Of a DNA stretch of 64,000 nucleotides, positions 23,322 through 34,481 are shown piece by piece. Both the position numbers and the translations under genes were made by a program. The notes under the pieces were generated by a model. The model saw nothing but the letters and a program-made list of their open reading frames with translations, made no database searches and was not told the origin of the DNA. Each line of letters opens with the position of its first letter. Within the stretch, counting starts at the first letter, position 1. Origin of the DNA: Staphylotrichum longicolle (lineage: Eukaryota; Ascomycota; Sordariomycetes; Sordariales; Chaetomiaceae). The stretch covers positions 2,294,001-2,358,000 of the forward strand of contig JAHCVI010000004.1 of assembly GCA_019096155.1 (NCBI GenBank). Direction: 5' to 3'.

Positions 23322-24732
23322 TGGGTCGTACCGAGACCGAGAGAGTTACAAACTGAACGGATCAAGAGCCGGGAGGGCAAGGAAACAGCAACCGCCCACT
23401 CAGCCGCCACCGCCGCCGCCGCCGCGCGAGATACTGAATAATCTGTTTCTCGACGAGGAGCAGTGCAAGGCCTACTTCCCGGGGTTGACCAAGCAGATCG
23501 AGGATGTGGTGGCGCAGGGTCCGTTTGAGGTGAAGCAGACGGGGGATTCGGGGCCGTTGCAGGGACGGATCAAGGACGGGCAGGTGCGTGATGCTTTCTT
23601 TCTTTTATGTCTCTGCTGACCGTGCGAGGTATAGATATACATCATCCACGCACAGCGCAAGTCCGACATCTCAGAGGAGATGTTGAATGTAAGTCTTGCC
23701 AAGCAGCTATCTACCCAAACGCAGCCCCATCCTCTCTAACAGCATCACCCCTCCTCACAACAGTCACGCACCGCCTCCCTCCACCAACTCCACCGCGCCC
23801 TGAGCACCTCCCCGACGCCGATGCCGGACACAATCTTCACGCTCAACTTCCAAGACCAGCCTTTCGGCACAGCCTGGGCCTACAGCCGCCACGCCGACCC
23901 TAAGTTCGGCTCCAAGGACGCCAACGCGCGCTCCTTCCTAATGCCACACTTTTCGTTCTGGGCCTGGAAGCTGCCCTTCATCGGCTCCATGGCGCGCGCG
24001 GCGGCCGCCATCGCCGACCTCGAGGCGTCCTACGCCGGGCGGTGGAGCGCCAAGATCCCCAAGGCCGTGTGGCGCGGCACGACGTGGTTCAACAGCGTGC
24101 ACAGCCCGCGCCTGCGGCAGAAGCTCGTGCAGACGGCGCGGGGCCGGCCGTGGGCCGACGTCGAGCCGCTCGAGTGGACGGGCGCGGGGGGCGTGACGGG
24201 CCGCAACGCGAGCAACGCGCTGCCGATCGAGGAGTTCTGCCGGTACAAGTACGTCGTGCACACCGAGGGCATCGCGTACAGCGGCCGGTTTCAGTTTCTG
24301 CAGATGTGCGCGAGCGTGGTGCTCACGCCGCCGATCCAGTGGATGCAGCATGTGACGCATCTGGCGCGGCCGCTCTTCTCGAGCGATTTGAAGATGGGAG
24401 GGAAGGGGTGGACGCCGACGGATATGGTGCGGCGCGCGTGGCCCGTGAGGTACAAGCCGGAGGAGGCCAACATTGTATTTGTCGCGCCGGACTGGTCGGA
24501 CCTGGGCGAGACGGTGGCGTGGTTGGAAGAGCACCCCGAGATAGCCGAGGGGATCGCGACGAGACAGCGGGAGCTGTTTGTCGGCGGGGGTTATTTCAGC
24601 CCGGCTGCTGAGACGTGCTACTGGCGGGCGCTGGTGAGAGGGTGGGCCAAGATGGCGCGGTCCGAGGGCCACGGGTGGGAAGAGACCGAAGGCATCACGT
24701 TTGAGGCGTTTAGTTTGACGAATACTGTGTGA
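23146..24732 (+). CDS. GT90 family glycosyltransferase (CAP10-like), type II membrane protein
   Basis: Exons 23146-23583, 23635-23688 and 23764-24732 encode 486 aa. CAP10/GT90 enzymes are Golgi glycosyltransferases; cryptococcal members act on capsule xylosylation, but the substrate here is unknown. A basic N-terminus is followed by one membrane anchor (about 26-44, HITLVAGVLLVLYCLVFVW), a poly-Ser run encoded by TCG repeats, a poly-Pro stem, then the catalytic region: HFSFWAWKLPFIGS, KIPKAVWRGTTWFN, EFCRYKYVVHTEGIAYSGR and FQFLQMCASVVL. These match the CAP10 domain order. Splice sites are GTGCGT...TATAG and GTAAGT...ACAG, all phase 0, with a 54-nt middle exon. The stop lies 10 bp from the convergent TRAPP gene. 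Confidence 0.9.
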
Positions 24733-24742
24733 GAGCAAAGCT

Positions 24743-25391
24743 TCAAAGATTCGTAACGCCCGGCGTCCAGTTCTCGCCGATCCTCCTCATCTCCTCGCCA
24801 AACTTCCTGCTCGTGATCTTCTTGCCCCCCTGTCCGGCCGGTGGCGAGTGCTCGTCCGGATCGAAGAATGGGTTCTGCATCAGCCGGATATAGGCAACCT
24901 GCATGGCCTTGAACACGGGCCGCATCTCGCCCTCCCTCAGGCCCGTTGCGGCGCCCGCGATTCTCTTATCTCTGCTGTCGGCCAGCCCGGCGGCAACTGC
25001 ACCGTCCATGCGGCGGCCGCGCATGTCGACGATGACGACGAAGCGCGTACCCGTGTTGGTCTCGAAGCCGTAGGCGGCGAGCCGGTCGTCGACGGCGTGC
25101 AGCAGGCCAAAGTCGCCCGTCAGGCCAACGCCGGCGGCGGCATTTTGGCGCGAGCGGAGCTCGAACACGTCGAGGGTGCTGGAGAGAATGAGGGCAAACT
25201 GCAGTGGCGTACGCACGGGTTGGAACGAGTTGGTGGAGGGGTCGTAGGAGGGGAAGATGGACGTGTGGAGGGGGTTGTTCTGCGGGTGATTGTGAGCATC
25301 AAGTTACTGCACACTATTTGCTGATTGAAACGGGGCTTACATTTCGGCCGATCACCCCGAGGCAAGCTATGGACGGAATCGCGGTCGCCAT
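24743..25391 (-). CDS. TRAPP complex subunit, TRAPPC2L/Tca17-like
   Basis: Exons 25391-25341 and 25279-24743 give 195 aa. TRAPPC2L/Tca17 is a sedlin-related longin-fold subunit of the TRAPP tether/Rab GEF that works in Golgi and endosomal traffic. The start MATAIPSIACLGVIGRN and the second exon NNPLHTSIFP match the family opening; the core FALILSSTLDVFELR, LLHAVDDRLAAYGFETNTGT and RFVVIVDMRG follow, and AMQVAYIRLMQNPFFDPDEH is the family's closing signature. A roughly 30-residue Ala/Gly/Arg-rich insertion between the last two blocks is a fungal addition. The intron donor is GTAAGC and the acceptor CGCAG. Assignment to TRAPPC2L rather than TRAPPC2/Trs20 rests on the PFFDPDEH-type ending. Confidence 0.85.
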
Positions 25392-25879
25392 GGCGGCGAC
25401 GGGAGGTTGCTGAGGACCAGGTCGGGGGTGGGTGGGTTGGAGATGGGGTCCGAGTTTGGGGAATCTGGGGTGGGTTGGGAAGCAAAGAGGGATGGATGTC
25501 AGTGGCCAGAGCTCCCACAAAGGTGACCTGTTACAGTGCTACCGTAACGGCTCCCAAGCAAGTGAAGAAAAAAGGCGGGTCTTCCGTATCAAACCACAGC
25601 GTTTCGGGAAACTTTCAAGAACGGAGGCGATAAAAAAGGGGTGAATGAACACCTAAACACTGATGATTTAAACAATGTGTATTTTGTATAAAGGTATCCT
25701 AGAATGGCTTGAGGTAAAAAGCGAACGAACTCCACCATTTCCACAACGCCAGACCAACGGCGCTTGCTGAACGCTCGACTTGCTCATTGTCCCCCGCCCC
25801 GGTTTCGGTGGGCGGGCGTAAGCCAACTTCAGACCCAGACGTCTTTGCCCACTTCGCAATGCCATGAGGCCAGCAACGT

Positions 25880-27226
25880 TCACTCCTCGTCAACCAGATA
25901 CTCGGTCTCCTCCAAGCCCCTGAGTACTTCTTCAATCTCGCTGGGGTCGGTAATTGCCCACACACCGCCTCCCTTGACAGTGTCCTTACCTCTCATGCCC
26001 ACTTCTTTCCCAACCAGGTTGCGCCCGACCTTGCCGGGTCCAATGCCGACCCATCTCCTGACCTTCTGCTCCTGGTCAAGATACCTAATGCTGTCCCACC
26101 AGCGAACCGTCTCCAGACACTGCCTGGCCAGTAGGTCCTTCAGCTCGGCCTTGCTCTCAAAGGGCCGCGCCGTGACGTTGCTGACACACGGCACCGTGCC
26201 GGGCCAGGTGATGATGTCCTCTCCTTCTCTTCCCTTGACGCGGCTGGTCCCCGCTAGGATGGCGTGCATTGCCGTCACGGCCGGCTTCATGATGGGGCTG
26301 TGAAACGGACTATCGCTCTTCAGCCGCACCGCGCGCGGGTCGTGCCCCAGAAACTGCCTGACGTGCGCCACCAGCGTCTTGATACGCGCGATGTTGCCGC
26401 TCAGCACGATCTGGTTCTTGCTGTTGATGTTGGCGATGAGCACCTGGTCGATGGGCGACCGGTCCTCGGCGCTCTCCGACTTGCTTCCCGGGCTGCTGTA
26501 GCCGACAAACTCGTGGATCGCGCTGATGAGCTGCTGCATGTACTCGGGCTCGCTCACAATGGCCACCATGCCGTACTCGCCGCCGTACTCGTCCTCGGCA
26601 CACTTAGTAGCCGCCGCCATAGCCTCGGCTCGCTTCTGCACCATGTATAGGCTATCTTCGAATTCGATGAAGCCGCTCGAGACGAGCGCCGCAAACTCGC
26701 CGAGGGAGTGGCCCAGGGTGAAATCGGCCCTCTCGGACGTCTTGAAACCAAACTCCTTCTCGAGGATGCGCAGGATCAGAATCGACGTCGCCATGATGGC
26801 CGGCTGCGCGTTCGGCGTCAGGTTGAGCTCCTTGCCGGGCCCCGCTTGTATCACATCGGACAGCTTGTACCCCACGATGTGGTCGATTTCCTGGATGATG
26901 GGCGTGGCCGTGGTGGGGAATGCTTCTACCCAGGGCGCGAGCATGCCCACTTTCTGGACTCCTTGCCCTGTTGCGACAGCCCCATGGGCCCATGTTAGTT
27001 AGTTAAACAGCTAGATCCCAGAACGTGTAAACGCACCCGGAAAAAAGATGGCCGTCTTGGGCCGCGCGCTGAAGGCGGACGCATGGCGAAGTTGTACTTG
27101 CGACACCCGGGGTTGTCTCAGTGTCGGGGGTGTTGGTGGTAGTGTGGGCGCCAAGACTACTGCGCTGGAACGACGGCTCGCATGGATGGCGAGGACGCGA
27201 CAGGGCCCGCGCAGCAGCGGATTCAT
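25880..27226 (-). CDS. MCT1: mitochondrial malonyl-CoA:ACP transacylase (MCT1/FabD)
   Basis: Exons 27226-27037 and 26967-25880 encode 425 aa. The enzyme transfers malonyl from CoA to the mitochondrial acyl carrier protein for type II fatty acid synthesis, the route to lipoate. The Arg/Ser-rich N-terminus (about 50 residues, LRHASAFSARPK) looks like a presequence. The catalytic domain begins KTAIFFPGQGVQKVGML, the family's oxyanion/GQG motif split by the intron. The nucleophile is in FTLGHSLGEFAALV (Ser at about 151), QPAIMATS precedes it, and SDSPFHSPIM carries the catalytic His. The family's Arg region follows YMVQKRAEAM. The donor is GTGCGT and the branch site CTAAC. It diverges from RRP4 across 661 bp. 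Confidence 0.93.
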
Positions 27227-27887
27227 TCTCGTGTTGGGCGGTGCAAGCGGTGGTCGGTGTCGCCAGCGGCCAGCCAGTGCGAAGCTGGGGCGATCAGGGT
27301 GGCCGCCTCATCAGCTGCGCGAGTGGTCGGTGTCGCAGTTGCAGGCGGGAGCTGTTGCCGGGAGAAGGCGCGGGGAGTGCCAATGACGGACAATTCGGAA
27401 AGACGAAAAGGAACGGCTCAGGCACGGGGAGACCCTGGAAACGGAGAACGGATCCCGGCACTGTGGGGGCGAGATCCGTCCCACGGGAGCAACGGCGGCA
27501 GCTAATGGAGCTGATTTAACGCCGATACTTCAGTGTCAGGCAGAGTGGGTCTTCTGAAAGCCACTTCCGTACGGAGTGCAGAATACCTGATGCGTACCTT
27601 ACGGTACCTGTAATTTTCAGCCTAGCAAACACACACGGGCTTGGATGTTACAGAACCTCACATGAAGATATCTTAGTCACTTTGAAAGGGACAAGCTCAG
27701 ATTTCAACTCGACGACCTGGAAAAGGCCAACGCGTTAAACACAGGCCCAAGACGCCAATCGTTTACCACCAGCGACTCACCATCACAAAAACAAACTTGG
27801 ATCGGAGAGACGCCCAAAACTGAATTTTCTTCACACCTTCATCCCCCGTCTCTTTTTTGAGACGACACAACCACAACCACCAAAACC
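27227..27887. promoter_or_regulatory. shared divergent promoter region (MCT1 / RRP4)
   Basis: A 661-bp interval between divergent starts. Around 27590-27612 is a GGTACC-containing palindromic patch (GTACCTTACGGTACCTG), one of several similar short patches in this window. No coding sequence was recognised. Confidence 0.5.
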
Positions 27888-28976
27888 ATGCCCATCACAA
27901 TTCTCCCGCCAAAACCCTCCCGCCCTCTCAACACCCATCTCGACAATGGCCCCTCCTCCCGCCCCTCATCATCCAGCAGCAACGACAGCAGCGCATCGGG
28001 CGGCGCCGACCTCGACGGCGACCTCCCCATGACCACGCAAAAGCCCCGCCACCTCACCACCACCCGCTCCTCCCTCGACACCTCCATCGTCACCCCCGGC
28101 GAGACCATCACCGACGACCCGCAATGGATGCGCGGCCACGGCACCTACCTGCCCCCCGCCAGCAGCGCCATCACCTCGTCCGTGGCCGGCACCGTCACGC
28201 GCACCAACAAGCTCCTCTCGGTGCGCCCGCTGCGCGCCCGCTACACCCCCGAGGTGGGCGACCTGGTGGTGGGCCGCATCGTCGAGGTGCAGGCGAAGCG
28301 GTGGCGCGTGGACGTCGGGTCGACGCAGCTGGCCGCGCTGCCGCTGAGCGCCATCAACCTGCCCGGCGGCATCCTGCGCAAGCGGACCGAGACGGACGAG
28401 CTGCAGATCCGCTCCTTCTTCGCCGAGGGGGATCTGCTCGTCGCCGAGGTGCAGCAGCTGTTTGGCGACGGCGGCGCCGTGCTGCACACGCGCTCGCTCA
28501 AGTACGGCAAGCTGCGCAACGGCGTGTTTGTGGCCGTGAGCGGCATGGGCGGCGGCGGCGGCGTCGTGCGCAGCCGCCGGCAGGTGTGGACGATGGACGC
28601 CGCCAACGGCGCCGGGCAGATCGACGTGGTGCTCGGCGTGAACGGGTACGTGTGGATCAGCAAGCACGTCGAGACGGCGGTCGAGGCCGAGGGCGCCAAG
28701 GCCGCGGGCATCACGAACATGGAGGAGAGCGTGAGCGCGACCATGTACTCGAGCCAAAACGACCGGATCGAGACCGAGACGATGCGGGAGATTGCGAGGT
28801 TACGCGGGGTGGTGACCGCCTTGGTTGAGAATGGGCTCAGGGTGGATGAGGACATGGTTGTCAGGGGGTATCATGAGGCTGTTGAGATGGCCATGGTGTC
28901 GGCCGAGGGTTCCGACGACATCTACCTTGGCGGGGAGAGGGGACAGCAGTTGGCTGCGGCGCTTACGGGGGTCTAG
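27888..28976 (+). CDS. RRP4: RNA exosome cap subunit Rrp4
   Basis: A single-exon gene of 362 aa. Rrp4 is one of the three S1/KH cap proteins of the nine-subunit exosome, which threads RNA for 3'-5' decay and rRNA processing in nucleus and cytoplasm. After a Ser-rich N-terminus comes the exosome N-domain (GHGTYLPPASSAITSSVAGT), the S1 domain from about residue 120 (GDLVVGRIVEVQAKRWRVDV, then AALPLSAINLPGG), the linker block SLKYGKLRNG, and a KH region with IDVVLGVNGYVWIS near 250. This order and the motif spelling are diagnostic. The frame ends at a TAG in the GGGGTC/TAG context at 28974-28976. A glycine run before the KH domain is fungal-specific. Confidence 0.94.
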   Translation: MPITILPPKPSRPLNTHLDNGPSSRPSSSSSNDSSASGGADLDGDLPMTTQKPRHLTTTRSSLDTSIVTPGETITDDPQWMRGHGTYLPPASSAITSSVAGTVTRTNKLLSVRPLRARYTPEVGDLVVGRIVEVQAKRWRVDVGSTQLAALPLSAINLPGGILRKRTETDELQIRSFFAEGDLLVAEVQQLFGDGGAVLHTRSLKYGKLRNGVFVAVSGMGGGGGVVRSRRQVWTMDAANGAGQIDVVLGVNGYVWISKHVETAVEAEGAKAAGITNMEESVSATMYSSQNDRIETETMREIARLRGVVTALVENGLRVDEDMVVRGYHEAVEMAMVSAEGSDDIYLGGERGQQLAAALTGV

Positions 28977-29476
28977 CTGTTGCTGCTCAAGGAAAAACAA
29001 TACAAAAGATACGATCTCAATGTGCCGAAATCAATGTCTGGTGTTTGTGAGGTTGCTGAGTCCGTCCTACTACTCCCCATACTACCACTTAACACAAGCG
29101 AGTGGTCGAGTATTTGCTAAAATCGACCAGGTATACACGACGAGGAAATGTCTCTCCATTGGTCGTGATCTCCGAGAAGTAGTAGATGGTGAGCGGTATG
29201 TGAATTCTCAATTCAGTTACAAAGGAAATATTACTGCCGAGTCGGCAAACAAAGCATTACTGTGGTATGCGCAAAGAACAGAAAAGGATGTCAAGTCTGG
29301 GTATCAATACGTCCAACCTCCCTTACTCAGTCGACGGCGGCCGGCCATGGTGCAAATATTCTCTCTCCTACGATCATCGTACAAGTCCATTATTCATCGT
29401 CTCCTAGATAACAAACATGCGGGCGTTAGATCGCTGAACATCAAAGCCAAAAGTTCAAAGAGATCCAAGCCGTCTT
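28977..29476. other. convergent 3' flanks (RRP4 / HFD1)
   Basis: A 500-bp interval between two convergent stop codons. It is more AT-rich than its neighbours and should contain both 3' UTRs. No gene or distinct element was recognised. Confidence 0.5.
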
Positions 29477-31127
29477 CTAGTTTCCAACACGAGTCTTGTA
29501 GATATAATGGGCCGCCAAAACAACCATCCACCGCAAGAACGCACCTTTGGCGCTCTTCCCGCCCAGCCCGCACACGAGCGACGCCCAGTACCCGAAGCCC
29601 TTGACCACCTTGCCGTTGCGGTCGAAGTTGGGCTTCTTGGACGTGAAGCGGTTTAGCAGCTTGAGCTTGGACAGGTCGTAGGGAATGTAGCGCACGGCAA
29701 TGAGCTTCTCAGCCCACAGGGGCGTCTCCGAGATGGTGCGGAAGTGCGTGAAGCAGTCGAAGCTCGCCTTGCCGTGGTACGCGCCCCAGCCGCTGTCGCC
29801 AACGCCGCCAAAGGGAACCGTGTTGATGGACCCGTGGAAGTAGGCGTCGTTGAGCGTGGCGCCGCCCGATGTCATTTCGTTGAGGACTGGAAGAGCGTTA
29901 GCTAGGGAAGGAAATGGGAGACTAAGACAGACGCGGCGTACCTCTCTGGTTCTCCGCCTTGGAGCCAAACGAAAAGAGAGACAGGGGTGTGCGGTGCACC
30001 AAGTTGGCAACGTTGAGAGCCTCGTCCAGCGAGTTCACCGGGTAGATGGAGAAGATGGGGCCAAACGACTCCTCCTCCATCATCGAGTCGTGGACCGAGT
30101 CGACCAGCACAGCGGTGGGCTCGATATAGTTCTCCGACTCGTCGACGGCACCACCCATGACGATCTTGCCCTTGGTGTCGTCCAGCATCTTCTTCACCCG
30201 CTGGAAGTGCCTCTGGTTGACGATGCGGGCCAGATCGGGGCTCGCCTTAGCGCCGTTGGGGAACATGTCCTTGTACGCCTGCTTGAGGCACTCGATGAAG
30301 GTCGGGACAAGGTCCTTATCAATGAGGACGTAGTTTTGGGACATGCAGACCTGGCCCGAGTTCAGCGTCTTGCCCCAGAGCAACCTCTTGGCGGCCAGCG
30401 GGAGATTGGCGTTCTTGGTGATGAAGGCGGGGTTCTTGCCGCCGAGCTCGAGGACGACGGGGGTGAGGGTCTCGGCGGCCTTCTTGGTGATGATGGTGCC
30501 CACGGCGGCGCTGCCGGTGAAGAAGATCTTATCCCACTTCTCGTTCATGAGCGCGTTGGTCTCGGGGATACCGCCGTTGACCACAGAGATGGCCGTGTTG
30601 TCGAGCCTCTTCTCAACCAGGTCCTTGACCACCATGGCGCAGGCCGGGGTCAGCTCAGACGGCTTGAGGACCGCCGTGCAGCCGGCAGCGATGGCGCCGA
30701 TCATGGGGGCCAGGAGCAGCTGGACGGGGAAGTTGTAGGGGCCGATAATGAGCACGGTGCCCAGCGGCTCCTTGCGGATGCGGAAGTTCATGAACGAGTA
30801 GGTAAAAGGCACATCGGGGGAGCGCAGCTTCTCGTCCTTGGCGTACTTCTCGAGATGCTCGAGCATGAACAGGCAGTCCTTCTTGAGCCACTCAACCTCG
30901 GTGAGCAGCGACTCGAAGTCGGAGCGGTGCAGGTCCTGCTTCAGGGCGGCCAGGATCTGGGGCTGGTAATCATCGAGGGCCCAGTACAGCTTGCGCAGCT
31001 GCATCTGGCGCCATTGGAGCTTCTTGGTCTTGTGTGTGCGGAAGGCGCCACGGGCGGTGTTGGCGATCTGGGGGATGGCGTCGATGGCCGTGGCCTCGAA
31101 CTCGGGAATCGACACCTTGGTAGCCAT
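29477..31127 (-). CDS. HFD1: fatty aldehyde dehydrogenase (Hfd1/ALDH3 family)
   Basis: Exons 31127-29942 and 29886-29477 give 531 aa, matching fungal Hfd1. ALDH3-type enzymes oxidise long-chain fatty aldehydes such as hexadecenal from sphingolipid breakdown; yeast Hfd1 is also used in ubiquinone precursor synthesis. Landmarks are GTVLIIGPYNFPVQLLLAP (cofactor-binding loop), KIFFTGSAAVG, VVLELGGKNPAF (general-base Glu), NSGQVCMSQNYV (catalytic Cys at about 261) and EESFGPIFSIYP. The C-terminal part shows INTVPFGGVGDSGWGAYHGK and ends with a hydrophobic segment WMVVLAAHYIYKT that fits a tail anchor to ER, lipid droplet or mitochondrial outer membrane. The intron (donor GTACGC) lies in the frame joining SKAENQR to VLNEMTSGG. 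Confidence 0.94.
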
Positions 31128-32622
31128 GGCTGCGAGGGGAGCGACGGGCTTGGATTCTTGGTGTCGTTGTTGCTGCTGCTGTTAAGATGAGCACCCTGAA
31201 CTAAGTGCTGAAACCACTGCCAAGAGCTCGTGGTTATGTCCGTGTCGGTTTTAGTAGGGGGCGGTCGTGGGCAGAAGAAACTCAGAAGCGAGGGAATCGG
31301 TGCAAAAAAAAGACCGAGGGGAATGCAACCAAAAAGTAGTCAAAGGCAACTCCAGCAGCGAGTGCGAGAATGGGACAATAACTCGCCGTGCCCAGAAATC
31401 AAAGAGTCGGAATCGACCCGAACCCGCCACGAGCCCTCCAATTTGGGCATGTCTGGCAGCCCTTTCCCTCCTTCTTGCAGGCCTCGAGCACGCGAACAAG
31501 GATCCCCAGATCGAAACGCGGGAATGGACCGAGGCACAGGCACGCCACCCCATGCACCTGCATGCGCCAGAGCGGGGTCTTTCAACTTCGGGAGGTTTCC
31601 GTTTTGCATCGAAAAGTCCGTTGACATCACCAACGCTTGCACCAATCTTTCAAAACCACAGTGACCGTTGCATTCTTACGCAGTTTGAAGCTTGATACTC
31701 TAGGCAGGATCTATCTTAAAAGTTTGGAACCGTCCCCGAGAACTTTTTCTGTGTCATTTATAGCTCGATGCAGCTGGTGTTCTGTCATCCCAAAGTCGAT
31801 GTGTAACTTTCAAGTTTAGATCGCTGGCAGTTCTGCAAACCAAATGCAAGGGTGCTACCGGGCAGTCTTGGCGCGAACCCCTCCCGTCTTCCCCACACGA
31901 AACCTCAATCATCAGACCAGGATGCCGAGGCTTCATGCGGTTTTCCAACGAGATGCAATCCTTATTGTCAAGAGGCGCTTCTTACGGCGAGAAAGAGGGG
32001 TTTAGGAGATAAGCAGCAGTCAACACAGCCGTTACAACACCTTCTGCCGTGTGCAAATTCCGTTCAGAATATTAAATCTGGATCTTCAAGACTTGCTAAT
32101 TTGAGTGGGTCAACGGCAAGATGAACTGCTCCACTTGCTCCAGTTCGCTTGGCGAGGTTGAAGGACGAACGACATGTGAAGCTTGTCCAACCCGCCCTGT
32201 ACACGGCTACCTCCCTATCTAGGTAACTATGGCCGTTTTATAGACAGTATTATATGATGAATGGAATCAATGGAATCTTCCCATGACAAATCATGCAGTA
32301 GAGTCTAATTACCTCGGGCCTAGGACTCGGCCTCAAGGGCGAAGAAAGAGAGTTGAACATCACAAGTCTAGAGTTGCACTAGGGGGTCAGAAGTAGCTCT
32401 CATTCAGCGCAACACAGCATACAGACGAAATACAGTTTTCTCCCAATTCTCTATGTAAATTGATGTACATTTGGTGTTCATAATACAACAGCCATCCGCT
32501 CGCCTCTTTTTTGGGCGAGGGCTGGGCAATTCGCCATCTCACGGACTTGTCCCCGAATAGATGGCCGCGTCCATTGTTGGAAAAGAGGAAGGCAGGCGTT
32601 TAACAGGTCCCGGTGCAAGACA
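31128..32622. other. intergenic region upstream of HFD1
   Basis: 1.5 kb holding the HFD1 promoter (adjacent to 31128) and the mS35 3' UTR. CTAGGTAACTA-type patches occur near 32217. No conserved coding sequence was recognised; small overlapping frames at 31.2-31.7 kb lack family features. Confidence 0.45.
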
Positions 32623-33858
32623 CTACCGGCGGCCACGAATCGGCCTCCCCCTCGCCACCGTCACAGCCTCTTCCACAGGCTTCGCATTGAGCAGGGCGTG
32701 CTGAATGGTCTGTACACCATCGATCATCGCGCCCTCGGTCCTCTTCTGCTCGTCCAGAAGCAGCGCCTGCTTCCGCTGCGCCAACAGCTCCTTCTTCCGC
32801 TCTTCTGTCAGATACCACTCCTTGGGGAACTTGATTTGCTGCTTGAACTTGTGGTGGCGTGTGTCGAGGGGAACATCCTCGAACATGTCGGTGGGGTCCT
32901 GGTCTGGTCTTAGCATAGGAACGCAAAACCCCGCTGCAGCTGTTGTGTGTCCTACCTTGGCCGTAGCAACCATCTTCTCCACGAGGTCGCCCAGATAGCG
33001 CTTGTTCTGCGCCTGGTGCTCGAACCTCTCGCAGCTCATCTTGATGATGTCCTTCTCCGGGTTATACCTTGACCCGGCAAGCTTCTTGAGCTTCAGCTGT
33101 TGGGCTTCGCTCAGGCCAGGGATATCCACCGGGGAGAACTCGACAACGACCTTCCTATCGGCAGGGTGAAACTCGCCCATGTACGTAGTGTATCGGAATC
33201 GCAGGACCTCGCCATCGACGGGCGGCTGGAACGGTTTGGCGAGTTCTGGTGCGCGCGTTAGCCCGCTGAATCAGCGCAGAATCATGACAGCTCCGGCGGG
33301 CTTACTCGAGAGCAGCGGCATCTCCCACACGGCAAGGCGCGCGTATTCTCTGAACTCGCGGTGCTCCTCGAGCTTGGCGTGGCCAAAAGACATCATGTCA
33401 TCCTCCTCAAAGTCGTCCTCGCCAATCTCGTCAGTGATCAAATCCGTATCGACCTCCTCCGAGTTCCAGAAGCTGTCCCTCTTGGCCATAACCGGCCTGC
33501 GGAGCGGCGCAACCGAGGTGTTGATATTGTCCGTGAGCTGGTTGAACTGCCTCTGCGTGTTTGGCGGGACGTTCTTCCAGTCTTCAAGCATGCGCGAAGC
33601 TAATTGGCGCTCCTCATCGGTGATCTTGTCGTCGCGAAGATAGGACCTGAGAAATTCGCCGGGGTTGCTAAAGACCTGGTCAAACTCCTCTGCCGCCTCC
33701 TTGGTGTTGTCGTCGGTGTCTCTCGCTGCCGCGGGCCGCCATTGTGTCGTCGTCAACGTCCGGCGAAGGGCAGATTTCTGTACTGTGGCAGCCCGGAGGC
33801 TTTGTAGCCGCCTGGTGGGCCGGGCGCACAGCCGGAGGAGATTGGCGGGGGAGGCCAT
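32623..33858 (-). CDS. RSM24: mitochondrial small ribosomal subunit protein mS35 (Rsm24)
   Basis: Exons 33858-33306, 33245-32956 and 32898-32623 give 372 aa. mS35/Rsm24 is a mitochondria-specific protein of the small mitoribosomal subunit. The N-terminus is a clear presequence (RLCARPTRRLQSLRAATVQK). Family blocks are WEMPLLS/KLAKPFQPP across intron 1, GEVLRFRYTTYMGEFHPADR, KVVVEFSPVDIPGL, LKKLAGSRYNPEKDIIKMSC and FPKEWYLTEERKKELL. The second intron is only 57 bp, a multiple of three and open in frame; I call it an intron because it has GTAGGA, a TGCTAAGAC branch-like site and CCAG, and because removing it joins EKMVATAK to DPTDMFEDVPLDTRHH as the family does. Its retention would add 19 residues. 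Confidence 0.88.
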
Positions 33859-34387
33859 GCCGGAAATGCTGAGTCGGGTCGTGGTTGGACACGGCTGCCG
33901 CTGCGCGTAGTGGAAACTCGGATCGCCAAAAATTTGGAGTCGCGCTCAGCCGAAGCACCAGCCACAGGCGCACAGCCACATTTGAGCTTCCCCTGAGGGT
34001 GTAAAGTTTCACTTCCATTCTTACAATCAACGCACAGCAGATACCGCAATCAATGAGACAATACCAACTCGAAGGATATTAGTCTGGTTTCTCAGGATGG
34101 AACTCATGTTCGATATGGAAACAACGCAGTTGGGATACAAGGTGCAACAGAGTGAGCCTGAACCTAATCTGTCATCTAATTGAAGACTCTCTGACTTTCG
34201 GGACACAATGGAGGGGGTGAAATATTGTGTCACCAAGCTTAGATTTCTATTGACTCTGCGCAACATGGCCACAGTTCGCTATTGTTCGAATGTGTTCAGT
34301 GGCATCTCAATGCACATCAGACCAGAAGACCCAGGGTGAGCCGTGGAGAGGTTGCCCCACTCTTTTTAGCTATGTATAACAGCTAAC

Positions 34388-34405
34388 TCCGAGATATTTC
34401 CGAAA
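34388..34405 (+). promoter_or_regulatory. 18-bp promoter motif, copy 1
   Basis: TCCGAGATATTTCCGAAA matches copy 2 at 15 of 18 positions. Each copy has two CCGA half-sites around an ATATT core. A transcription-factor site is an inference from repetition and position only. Confidence 0.35.
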
Positions 34406-34463
34406 TTTAACCGATTCACGCGCAACATTCCCTTCTGCGTCCTTCTAGCCCACATCCCCAAAT

Positions 34464-34481
34464 TCCGAAATATTGCCGAAG
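34464..34481 (+). promoter_or_regulatory. 18-bp promoter motif, copy 2
   Basis: TCCGAAATATTGCCGAAG, lying 76 bp downstream of copy 1 and about 155 bp before the ALG13 start codon. The conserved half-sites are separated by the same spacing as in copy 1. Confidence 0.35.
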
